From Symsagittifera roscoffensis (lineage: Eukaryota; Xenacoelomorpha; Acoela; Convolutidae), in NCBI RefSeq assembly GCF_963678635.1, contig NC_087064.1, forward strand, positions 49,771,346 through 49,835,345: 64,000 nucleotides of DNA, in the 5' to 3' direction. The translations under genes and the position numbers were made by a program. Shown piece by piece: positions 45,336-56,400 of this stretch (the stretch's first letter is position 1; each line of letters opens with the position of its first letter). Below the pieces are notes generated by a model, which was not told the DNA's origin, searched no databases, and saw only the letters and a program-made list of their open reading frames with translations.

Positions 45336-46480
45336 TTGTGTTGATTGATAAAAATCAGTGTTTACTTGGTTGTGCCTTTGTATTGGTTGATATGGTGGTG
45401 TATAGGTTGATTTTGCGTTTGCAACGGTTGGTGATTTTGTGTATTAGCTAAGTTTTGTGGATAAAAATTTGTATTTTGTGATGCTTGATTTGGTCGGTTT
45501 GGTTTTGCACGGTATTCTAATGTATATGGTGCAAAAATATCTGGTTGATAATGATCATCATCATCTGATGATAGATAATTAGGTGTATAGTAAGGTGCTT
45601 TTTGTTTATTTTGATATGGCTGTTTACTGTTTTTACTCTGTTGAAAAAATGGGTAGTTTTCACTTGGGTCTGTTGGATTTTGTGGATTATCATTAGAAAT
45701 TACGAAATTTGGTGTTTGTTGTTGGAAATTTTGTCATTGTGAAAATGAAAGATTATGCGGGTTTGTACGAGGAGGTTTAGATGTCTGTGATCTATTTACG
45801 TAGTTATCATTGTGTTCTGCAAAATTACTTCTGGTGAATATTCTTTGTTTTTTTTTGTTTTCGTCATGGGTCTAAATGTTTGGTAATCCATATGTGAATT
45901 TTTTGGAGCAACCGAGGGTTTAACCGTAGATTGCAATGTTACTTGTGGTAATATGGAAGTCTTTGGTTTTGGCGTTGTGAGGTTTGGATTTATTGGTGAA
46001 ATAATTTGCTGTGTAGTTGTTACAAAAGTTTCAACTATTTCCTCGTTTATAAAATATGATGGTGTTTGAATATCCTGTTGTGTAAGATTCCTAGTTCCAC
46101 TTAAATTTTCTTGTTGTACAAGAGTTGATTTTATACTATTATTTTGTCTTCTATCGGGTTAAAATGAGTTATAATTTATAGGTGTTGCATCTGTTGTGAG
46201 TGTAATTACTTCTAAATAATCTTTGTGAATAGTTATTGTACTGATTGCTTGACTTGAGATGTCTATTGGAATGTTCAGGAATAATGGATGAGATCAATCA
46301 GGGTCCCAATTGTAATCTGCTTGTTCGGCAATGACAGTATCGTCATTTGTACTTTGGGGTCTAAAATTTTTTCTTGCTTGTGCAATTAACTCTATATTGT
46401 GGGTAAAATAGTCAATTATATTTAACGCTAAGATTTTTTATAAATCGTGTTTGACATTTAGTGAAATTTCATTGTTTGAG
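45336..46480 (-). pseudogene. Gln/Asn/Pro-rich linker of gag
   Basis: The minus-strand frame is largely continuous with the capsid block but interrupted by several stops. It is dominated by Gln, Asn, Pro and Tyr, with an acidic SSDDDDHY segment near 45560. Confidence 0.5.
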
Positions 46481-46499
46481 AAAATTTCTCGAATTGTGT

Positions 46500-47452
46500 T
46501 TAAAAATGTTGAGAATGCGGTAGAATTCGTATATTTGTGTGTCTTGATGTTTGAATCGGTGATATATTTTCGGTTTCTGTTTTTTCTAGTATAGATAAAT
46601 AGTTATATATTATTGCAAAAACATCGTTAGTGAAAATTGAATTTGCTCTCTGTGAATTGTGATGTTGTATGTTTTTACTGTATTCTGTGAATACTTTTGA
46701 AAATTCTATATCGACATCGTCTGTTTGGATAACATATTTGCCATGATATTTACTTGCTGTACTGAGTTCTATGGTGTAAATTTCATATTGTTGTGTTAAG
46801 TTACATATTCCTTTTATATAATGATCGACAATTTGTCTTTTGATTTTTTTCTGGGAGTTCTGCTTTACATGGGCTAATCCCTGGTTCAAATTTATTTGCG
46901 ATTAGATTATGGCAAAATTGTATTTGTACGCTGTCTTCAGTGAGTGAAATGATGATAAATGGGAAAACAGAGTCTTCGTCTGGATTTTCGTCACTTGGGT
47001 TTTAGCTCATTTTTTTGTTTTATGACTGTTAGTGTGTAATGTTCAATGAGTCTGGTTGGTTGATTCCAACTGTATAAACGTACTGGTTTATTTTTGTATA
47101 TCTTTTTTATTCTTCTTTTTCCTTGTTTTGATGAATATGATGTGGCTTCTGAGTCGGAAAAGTATAATTGATCGTGAACTGGGTGATTTTTATTTATTGT
47201 GTCTTTGAGTTTGCAAAGTGCATCTAAATTGCTGACTTCTGATTCTGAGACTGCGTTTCTACGCTTTGAAAATCTTTTTCGCGTGATTTGTCTTCGTTTA
47301 CTTAAAATTTTTCTTTTTATTGTCTGACGTTTTGTGCGAATATATCCGATTGTTTGTTTGTGCGGTGTAATTACAAGATCGTATGCTTCGTTGTTTATTT
47401 CACAATTGTATAGTACTATTGTTTGTTTATTTCCTAAATTATTCAGTGACAT
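46500..47452 (-). pseudogene. N-terminal extension of gag (basic protein), two open blocks
   Basis: Blocks 47452-46991 (153 codons) and 46889-46500 (129 codons) in the minus strand. The first is strongly basic (RKILSKRRQITRKRFSKRR), which could be a nuclear-localisation or nucleic-acid-binding stretch, and ends at a stop before an acidic segment in another frame. The second has no recognisable motif. Position just inside the 5' LTR suggests they were one polypeptide with gag or a separate leader ORF. Confidence 0.45.
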
Positions 47453-47459
47453 AAGGTTT

Positions 47460-48549
47460 AGGATGAAGGCGGCAAGATTTTTATTAGTGATTTTAATATC
47501 CTAGACTGTTAGTCCTTACGATTCTTTGGTTAGCTTAACTTGGGTCTTTTATGTAGGGTTGGAGAGAAAAGTATATATCGATTCCGAAGATTGATTGTTA
47601 CTTTCTCGTGGCTATTCTAAGTTAAAGTGTTAGCCTACTTAATCTTACTTAGGGGTAGTGACTGTGTTCAAGTGTTGGAGAATAGTAAATCGATCCACAA
47701 GTGTCAGGTATAATTAGAACACAGGTAGTTCGTTAGAGGCTATTTTAATACCTACTAAGATTTAAGATTTAGCCTGGGTCAGGTAAGAGGGGGGTTAAGT
47801 GAAGGAAGAATAGCCGAAGTTCTTCACTGTTTAATTTAATTTGAATGGTTAGCGTAAAAGTTTTTCTATTAGTCCTGGGACTTGGAAAGGGTTGGGTAGT
47901 GAATCGACGTTTGAGGTCGTTAGACACTTTATTTATTGGGTGTGGGAGAAAAAAATTGTTCTATTTGATCCAAGGATAGGCCTTGATGATCAGGATATAA
48001 ATATTTATGGTATAAAATGTATTTAATTTAATTATTTAATGCAGATCCAAGGAAAGCTTTGATGATCTAGTTTAAGATTGAATAAGTTAAAATGAAATAG
48101 AAGTAAAAATTTGGATAAGCCTTTAAAGATAAATTAGATTTAATTGATAGAAAGGTTAGTGTCCTATGATATTAGTGGTTTAATGATTGCTGTTATGTTT
48201 AGGTGATGAAGCTGGGGATGCCAGGATGATTTGTATATACTAACAATTTATGATCATATTAACTAATTTTTATTTTTTATTTTCAATAAATTTACTTTTC
48301 AGATATCTTTTTGAGTTTTTTTGCAGTTTTAGAGGAAACAGTTTGAGGTGTTTTTATAAATCGTTATTGTACAATAGTAAATGGGATTTAGCGCCTGAAA
48401 TACTCATTGAAGATTTTTTTTCAAGAATTCTATGTTTGCAGATGAAAATCTAAATTCATTGCTAGTAAAACTCTAAATATAAAAGTTTGCTCTGGCTTTT
48501 GCCATACGGCCATGAAACTTAATGGTAAGTTTCTTCGTAGTCGTAGATC
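47460..48549 (-). other. Element 5' leader between LTR and first ORF
   Basis: About 1.1 kb without conserved frames, beginning at the inner edge of the right LTR. The primer binding site should be at its LTR-proximal end. TGGAAGAAGACCTCGG on the minus strand (about 48558-48573) is a possible but unproven candidate. Confidence 0.4.
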
Positions 48550-48937
48550 GTCTCTTGTCCGAGGTCTTCTTCCAATACCTGGTAGTTCTCATATTGTACG
48601 AAATAGCGGCTCTGATCTATTTTCGGCCGGATAGATTCGTGAACTTTTTAGTATAATACCGATCCTAACCTTATTCTTATATCTACTGGTCTCAGGGTGT
48701 TTAACTAGTCTCTGCTAGGCTCAATAGATCTAGTGTATACTGGCTTATTGCGATTGCTAAAGGTCTCTTGGAGAGGTAACTAATTTCTAAGTTAAATTCT
48801 AATCTCTCTGGTGCTGAAATTACAAGTAATTTCAGCACTTACAAATAAGTGGGTTCTTAGTTAGATGGATCGTGATTGGTTAATATTAAATATTTTATAG
48901 AGACAATAAATAATATATAGTTTATATCTGGTTCCAA
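48550..48937 (-). repeat. LTR at right end (5' LTR of the element)
   Basis: See the left LTR for shared blocks. On the minus strand it begins TGGAACCAGATATAAAC. Visible substitutions and small gaps against the left copy show that the insertion is not recent. Confidence 0.8.
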
Positions 48938-50480
48938 AAATATTTTAAACTTTTTTCTTCTTGCAATTAAATACTGCGGCTGGAGCACTTCGTGCTACTT
49001 GTACATCAACTAGTTTCGTCATGACAAAAAGAATTGACATCATTTTTAGTGTTAAAAAATATATTTAGATTAATTTGAAAACGATATAAATTTTTAAAAG
49101 GTACTTTGATTAAACTTTAAAAACTAGGTTGATTCTGATCAACTTTCAATCCTTTTTCAATCTATCGATATTCAGTAATTGGCGGTGGAGGTGATTAGGG
49201 GTAGGTACCCGATGACCTCCATATTTTAAGATAAGTAATAGAACATCCGGTCACCAAGCTGTGTATTAATATTGGGTATAGAGTCTATAATGTACGAAGA
49301 TAGAGAATAGAACTCGTAATGTTTTAGTGTGTGTGTCATGATAAGAGAAAGTTCAGCAAATGGTACTCTGGTTTTTGTGTAGAAACCTCTAGTTTTTCGC
49401 AAAACATCTCTGGGCGCGTTTTCTAATTGGTATAACCTTGGTGTCTAAAGTGTAGAATGAAGGTATTTTTGTATGTTTTTTTTTGGTTCATGGTATGTCA
49501 ATGATCACAGTTTTTGCAGAAAAATAGAGAACTTTTAACCCAATTTTAGAAAAAACAAATTGAGATTTTTTGTCAAAAAAACTTCAAAACACAATGAAAT
49601 TCGATCAATTTTGAATTATGACTTTTTTTAATTTTTTTTTACTTATGCTCGATCTAGCAGAAACATGCTGAAACTTGAAAATAAAATTAGAAGAAAATAA
49701 GTTTAAAAATAAAGTTCATGAATGCTAAGTAGTGCTGATTACATTCGCTTATAATTATTCTAGAGAGGAATAAGTTGATTTTTTTTATCAATGAATCAGT
49801 AAAGTAGCAAAATTTTTGCCCAATTGAGCAATCATGATTCAATTTCTCCTGTATCACTGCTTGGGGCTGAGTTGAAGGTTGCAGAAGAGTATTTTGTTAG
49901 TTGAGGAACTTTATCAGAAGGGTAAGGTCCAAAGTACTGGAACCTGAGCTCGGAAACTCTTTCAATAATTTGTACAACTGAAAAAAATTCTTTGGAATTG
50001 TCAGCTAGCTTACATGTAAAACGAAGAAATTGATTTTTTTTCTAAAAATTAGAACAAAAAAATCAAATGAATGAGTTATATGCATTTTATACTCAATCAA
50101 CAAATTCCCACATACATGGCTTTTGTACAACAATTGCTGAAAACAGCTTTACAGTCCAGGTTGTAAAAGTTTATCTGTTTTTTGACATTAGAGCATTCAT
50201 TGTCTACTTATGCTGGAGGTTTATGTCTGAAGAAAAACAAAATAGATAAATCAAAGACAAAAACGACCAAAAAACCCAAAATAAAGCTATACTTTTATAG
50301 GAATCCGAAAACTCAGAAAAATTAAAAATTTTTAGCGACTCTCAAGAGTTTGTCAATTTGAGCTTTTGTTAATCTATCTTCCAAAACTATCAATTCCGTT
50401 ACTTGCTCCGAAGGAAACTTGAAAAATATTTTTAACCTCAAATTTGTGCACTAAAATCTGGATAATGCAACTGGTCAGCT
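48938..50480. other. Intergenic stretch, nothing recognised
   Basis: Flank of the LTR element. There are only short chance frames. Confidence 0.4.
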
Positions 50481-50499
50481 GCCCAGTGAACGCAAATCA

Positions 50500-53400
50500 A
50501 AATTAGATTAGAGAATTAATGGAAAACACACTTTTGTTTAACATTGAATATTTTTTTCGAAATCGTTTTTATGAAAAATCTCAAGGAAATGTTTGTAGAA
50601 ACCTCGTACTAAAAAATGGATAATTTGATTTAAAGTCAGTTTTGTCCAATGTTTCATTGCAAGAACGACCGTTTTTCGACCTACTTTTTCAAAAAGTGGG
50701 TCTGGTTCTACAAATCTACGCCTGGGTTTTGTTTTTCCACCTCCCAAATGTTTTCGAGCCATTTTTGTTCCAACATCTTTCGCAAATGTTTTGCGTTTTT
50801 TAAGTCCAATAACAACTTTCCCAATCTCTGGAGCTGAAATTCAAAAAAATCTGCTCCAATTCTTTTAGTAGCCCGTAATATGAATGAAAGGGATCTGAGT
50901 TTTTCCAAGAAATGGAGCAAGAGCACCAAAACTGATACCATTTTGATTTGCATGTACACAAAAAGGGGAAAACTAGTTGAGCTTTGAGCAAATATTTAGC
51001 ATGAGTTTTAACTCAAAAAGTTTTAATCGAAAGCTTTCGGAAAAACAGAACCACTCGGTTAAATTCTACGGATACAGAGGGAATTTTTTTGTCTGTACAA
51101 TCTCATAATTCTATCTTGATACTATTGAAAGGAAAAGAATAGAATAAAACGCAATAAAAAGTTTTTGTATCACCGACTAAGTCAAATTCTTTAACTTTGC
51201 TAGAGATCATCAGCATCAAAATTGTTCTTAGAAGGTCGTAAGAACTTTGATAAAAAAGTCGTCACTTTCCCGTCATTATACCTTTGTTTGAGTTTGCCCT
51301 AAGTCATAATCAAGAAATTGGCCCGAATCAGCTTTTTGAACCATAAACAATAATTAATCTTTACCTATTCGAATGGCTACTTTTTGTGAGAAAGTAGTAC
51401 AGATACACAAAAAATCTATTGTAATCGAAAACTTTTGCACTTAGAGTTTTTGGAAATTTCTTGCTTATGGCTACAATTATTTGATCCATACTTGGATACA
51501 ACCACGGTTCATATACAAAGCTTCAATCTTCCTTTTGTCTTCGGAATATTCTTTTCCATCTATGAATGTAAGTTTGCTCTCGCAAACTTTTTGGTACAAA
51601 GAATGGTACCATACTGAAAAAGCAATTTCTCATTCTTTTTTCAATTGTATTTGTTTCAAATGTAAAATAAACTGAGACATTTATTTGAATAACAACTAAA
51701 AGTAGCACTGGAAACTAAGTTGAAAGTAAAAGTTCCATGATTACTGCATTTTAGGTGTGTAAATGAGAAAAGTAATTTAACTTAGCTTTTTTTCAGCTGC
51801 TCTTAAAGTTTCCCCGAAAATTCTCTTTTTTTGACATATTCTTGATGTATATAGGGTTGGTTTTCGTATTGCTGCAAACTCATTTTTTTTAAATTCATCG
51901 TTGAGTAACTTTCATAATCTTTCTCCTGGTAAATTTTCTGAAAATTTACTCATTTTCTATTCCTTTCAATTTTTTTGGGACTGTTTTTTTTGGGAAAAAA
52001 ATACCTTGAAAATTTGCAAATTGTCTTGTGCATAATTTGTTTTCTCTGTTTAAAGTCTGAAAAATAGCAAAAACATCAAAAACAACCGATTAACTTATAA
52101 ATTCATGGTTTCGACCCAACAGCTTGTCTACAGAAGGCAAGACCATACACCAAAATTCACTTATTTGTTAAATATTTTAATTTTTACAAACGACGGATAC
52201 TTTTGTTTGTGAAAATTGTTCACCTTTTTTTTTCTATCAACTGCTTGCTATAGTAAAGTTTCGCATAGAACCATACGCGGTTCTACCACTAGAATAAAAT
52301 CTTTCAGTCCTAATTGTTCAGGAAATGAAAAGAATCCAAGTTCTTTCAATTTTTCTTTTTGAATTTTTGTCGATAACAAGTTCAGTGGGATAATTGGTTG
52401 CTTTAAAAACGGTAAATAACTAGAAATTTGGTGTTTTTAATTTTAGTGCTCACACAAAGTCCACAATAGATTCTTTTGTGTCTCAATTATTCAATATGAC
52501 ATTGTCTGGCTGACTGAATTTAGTTCTAGAAAAGTTCAAAACCTCCTCAATAAGATACTTTTTGTTGCTCGTTCTGAACCATTTTTACAAATTTGTAAAA
52601 AATATCAAAGTATTTCGTTGATATCTGTTCATTTTCTTGCTTTTGTTCCAGGTTTGCTTTTTTGGAAGTGTATTTTGAGATTGATAAATTAAGTACTGAA
52701 ATAGAACCAACTAATCCACACTATGTTGATCGTTCAATGACAAATTTAGTAGTAAGACAGAAAAGTTCTAAGCCTTTAGGGGAGTTTTAAGTAGTTCCTC
52801 TTTCATGCATTGAAATTCTTTTCGAGCTCTGATATTTCATTTCAACATTTTACCACGCTAAGCTCTAGGAGATCCTGTAACTGCTTTTGTAGCAAATTCA
52901 CAAGACACGCGCTGAAGAATTGAATGAAATTTTCTGGGCAATGGAGGATGCTGAAGTTTTTTAAGAAGTTTTTTCAAATTTTGGGGTTAGAGAGACGTAT
53001 TTTATACTAATTGTCCAAAAACGTTGTCGCTAGTTCTACTGGTAAATAAAACTTAGTTGGAATGGAAACTCTGTCTAAATCTAAATTTTTGGGCAAGCCT
53101 AGTCCTTTAAGAGTGTTAACTTAGCTTCCAGAATTTCTGATAAGATTTCACAAAGTTCATCACCTTTTGTAAAAAAACTCGAATTCTGGAGAGTTTTTTG
53201 AATATATTTTTTTCTTTTTTCGAGCTCAGTATAATTTTTATTGATGATATGTGCCGTAAAGATGATTTGTGCACAAAGCAGATTGAAATTTTGCTTGGAT
53301 TTTTTTCGAGGGAAAGAAAGGGATAACCCAAAGTTTGTTCATTTTTAAAAACTGTTAATTTTTTTTACTATTTTGTTTCAATGCATTTGTTCAGATTTTT

Positions 53401-56400
53401 TCTAAGAATAAGATGTCCCAGAACATCTTCTTTTCTGAGATCTCTGATGATGTATGTAGGAGTGTTGTTTGTAGATTTTGTTGATTTTTGAAAAAAACTT
53501 TTCCCTAAATTTTGATTTGTATTCAATTCAAAAATGATTATTATTCTTTGAAATTCTCACAAAGTCTTCACTTTTGAATGATGGTTTTTCAAAACTTAAA
53601 CCTTATTCTACTTTACAGAACTGAGAAAAATCTCTGTACAGATCTGGTGTTTTTGACATCTATAGGTGACCGTCCAAGAGATCTGTTAAAGCGACAATTA
53701 ATCTATTAAATCGTATTAATATAACTTGAGATAACTTATGAACAAACTTTTTACCATGATCTTCCATGTAGCGGTAAATTATGAGTTTTAGCAATTGATT
53801 AGCTCTATCTGCAACTGCAGCTTTTGTTTCAATTTTTTCTAGGTAATTTCAATGTTTCTCTCCCTGCAAAATTTTCTGAAAACTCACCAATTTTTTTATT
53901 CTTTTTTCAATCCCATTTTTTTCAGGAGTGCTCTTTCGAACACTATATTGGGCATAATTTTTTCATCGTTTGAATTCGGACAAATGACAAAATCTTAAAA
54001 AACCACAAATCGTTTTTAGCTCCATTGTTTTGATTCACTAGCTTGTTCACAAAAGTCATGTCCATCGACCAAGTTTGACTCCAAAGCATCTAAAGGACCA
54101 AACCGCTTGCTTTACGCAGCTCTATCATTAGAAGACAAACTGAAAAGCCTTATCGTTTCAGATTTTGAAAAGTTACAAGTTCTTTTGTCTTTTGCTTTGT
54201 TATTCTTGTTGATAACAAGTGGACGGGGACTTTGGTTTGCTTCAAAAACAGTAAACATCTGGAAAGTCAGTGTTTTTATAATTTAAGGCTCACAAAAATC
54301 TACAATATATATTCTTTGTGTCTCGATTATCCAATAAGATATTGTTTGACTGACACAATTCATTTCAAGGAAAGTTTAAAGTTATATCGTGAAGTCGCTC
54401 TTTGTTTTTTTCTAAATCTTGCTTTTGCAGGTTTGTTAATAGAATCGAAGTCTTTTGTTACAGCCTCCTCGGTTTCTTGCTTTTGTTTGCAGTTTGATTT
54501 TTTGAAAACATTTTTTGCTATTTATAAACTAAGTAAGGAATTGGAAACAACTGATCCATACTATGTCAATCATTCAATGAAAATTTAAGTATTAAGTCTT
54601 AAAAGTTGAAAGCCTTTGGGAAGTTTAGAGTAGTTCTACTTTTATGCAGCGAAATTATTCTTCGAGCTCTGATGTTTTCTTTGATTTCTTACTACGTCTG
54701 TTTTTTGGATGTCCTGTAACTGCGTTCGTAGCAATTTTCCAGACACTTGCTGAGGAACTGAAGAAATTTGTTTGGGTGATGGAAGATAAATTGTTTTTGA
54801 AGTATTAAGATTTTTTTTTTGAAATTTTGGAAATATAGGGACTTATTGGTTGCTAATCGTCTAAAATTTTTGTCTCGGTTCTTACTGGTAAAAAAATGTG
54901 GTTGGAGCTCAACCACTGTTTGTGCAAAATCTTAGCAAACCAACTGTTTTTGGAGTTAGATTGAGGACTAAATGAGCATAAGGAATAGATGTTGCTTTGA
55001 TTTAAACCATCTTTCGGTGACTTGAACAAGAGAATGTGTGTGTTTTGTGTTTCTACATCTCTCCACGATTGAGCAAGGTCTCTTTACAGATTCTTTTGCA
55101 AGTTTTGATGATTACGCTCAGCTGCTAAGCTTCTTCTAGTAAACAGCGAACAATCAAATCTTTTTAGACTAACATTTGGGTTTTCAGATAACTGGTAAGA
55201 AATGGGATCTGGCTCAAATTAGTTCAATTGGAACATTGGTTTTTGTTAGTAACATTTCTTCGAAATTAAAAAAGTTATTAGCAAGCCTCCTATAGAGGTA
55301 AATTTATCACGGTTCCCAAGGAGTGTGCTTTATCTGTTAACGGATGCATATCAAACGCTTCTGGCAACTCTTCTCTATATCCACGACAAGAAACTAATCC
55401 TTAACTCACTATCGACGAGTTGAAATCGCTTGATGCTTGTGCTTCATAAGGATATAATCCAATGGCCTTGTAAATCATTGTATTTTTGAAATAAACTTCG
55501 AATTTTGAGAATCGAGAAGATAGAAGGTTGTTTAAATAAGTTTAGAGTCCACTAACAAATTTCTCAACCTCTGTAGATGCAATTTTAGTAAATAACTTGC
55601 CCCAAACCAGCCGGTAATGTTAATTTTTTAATGAAGGGGATTGCGGTTTTTCCAAAAGTTTGAGCAAGAGCACAAAAACTGCTTCTACCTTGAATTGCAT
55701 GTAGTCAAAAAATGGGAAAATCACTTGAGTTTTGAGCAACATTTTTGAGACAATTGGAAAAATTTGTGTTCAAAGCAAATCTGTTCTCTATCGAATTGAG
55801 AGAACAGATGTATTCTCTCAGTTCGATAAACGACTTTCTCTCAGTTTATCGAACTGAGAGAAAGTCGTTGTTCTTGACATCTCTAAGTAGTTTTCCAATA
55901 GATCTGTTATTGCAACAATTCCTTGTAGACACAAACTGAGGCAACCTATGAAAAAGTTTTTCACCACGATCTTCTATGTAGCTCAAGTAATTTTCTCTCT
56001 GCAAGTAATTTTCAACATATTTCTTCAGGCAAAAATTTCTTTTTTAAAGGTTTTAAAGTGTCAAGGGCGTATTGTGTTTCCTTGTTTGTACTCTGACAAA
56101 TAGCAAAAACAACAACAACTTAGTTTTTAGATCCATTGTTTTGATTTGCTACGCCAACTTCCACTTATAATCTCGGAAAAAGCGTGAAACCATCTTCTGA
56201 TTGATGGATCAATTTTTGTAAATGTAAAAAGTTTTCGTTTGTACAAACTGTTTTCTTTCTTGTTCGATAAACCGCTTGATTCATATAAAATTCTAATAAA
56301 AATGTACGCAGCTCTACCCCAAGAATATATTCTTTAAGTCTTACCTTTTCAGAAATTCAAAAGATCCAAGTTCATATGTATTTTGCTGTTTCAATCTTGT

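Larger units (their letters stand above)
30675..48937 (-). mobile_element. Very long (about 18.3 kb) Ty3/gypsy-type LTR retrotransposon with envelope-like and accessory ORFs, degraded
   Basis: Two direct LTR copies (about 30675-31082 and 48550-48937) bracket a minus-strand coding series: gag with an N-terminal extension, zinc knuckle, aspartic protease, reverse transcriptase, RNase H, integrase, envelope-like glycoprotein, accessory ORF. The order protease-RT-RNase H-integrase is that of Ty3/gypsy. Usual elements of this class are roughly 5-8 kb, or up to about 10 kb with env. The extra length comes from the gag extension, a long pol-env spacer, and about 3.5 kb after env. Stops and frame changes occur in every ORF. 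No target duplication is evident, and neither PBS nor polypurine tract is certain. Confidence 0.8.

Noticed and set aside
55745-55939. 64-codon frame across the palindrome cluster
   Set aside because: The repeated residues are a by-product of the inverted repeats.
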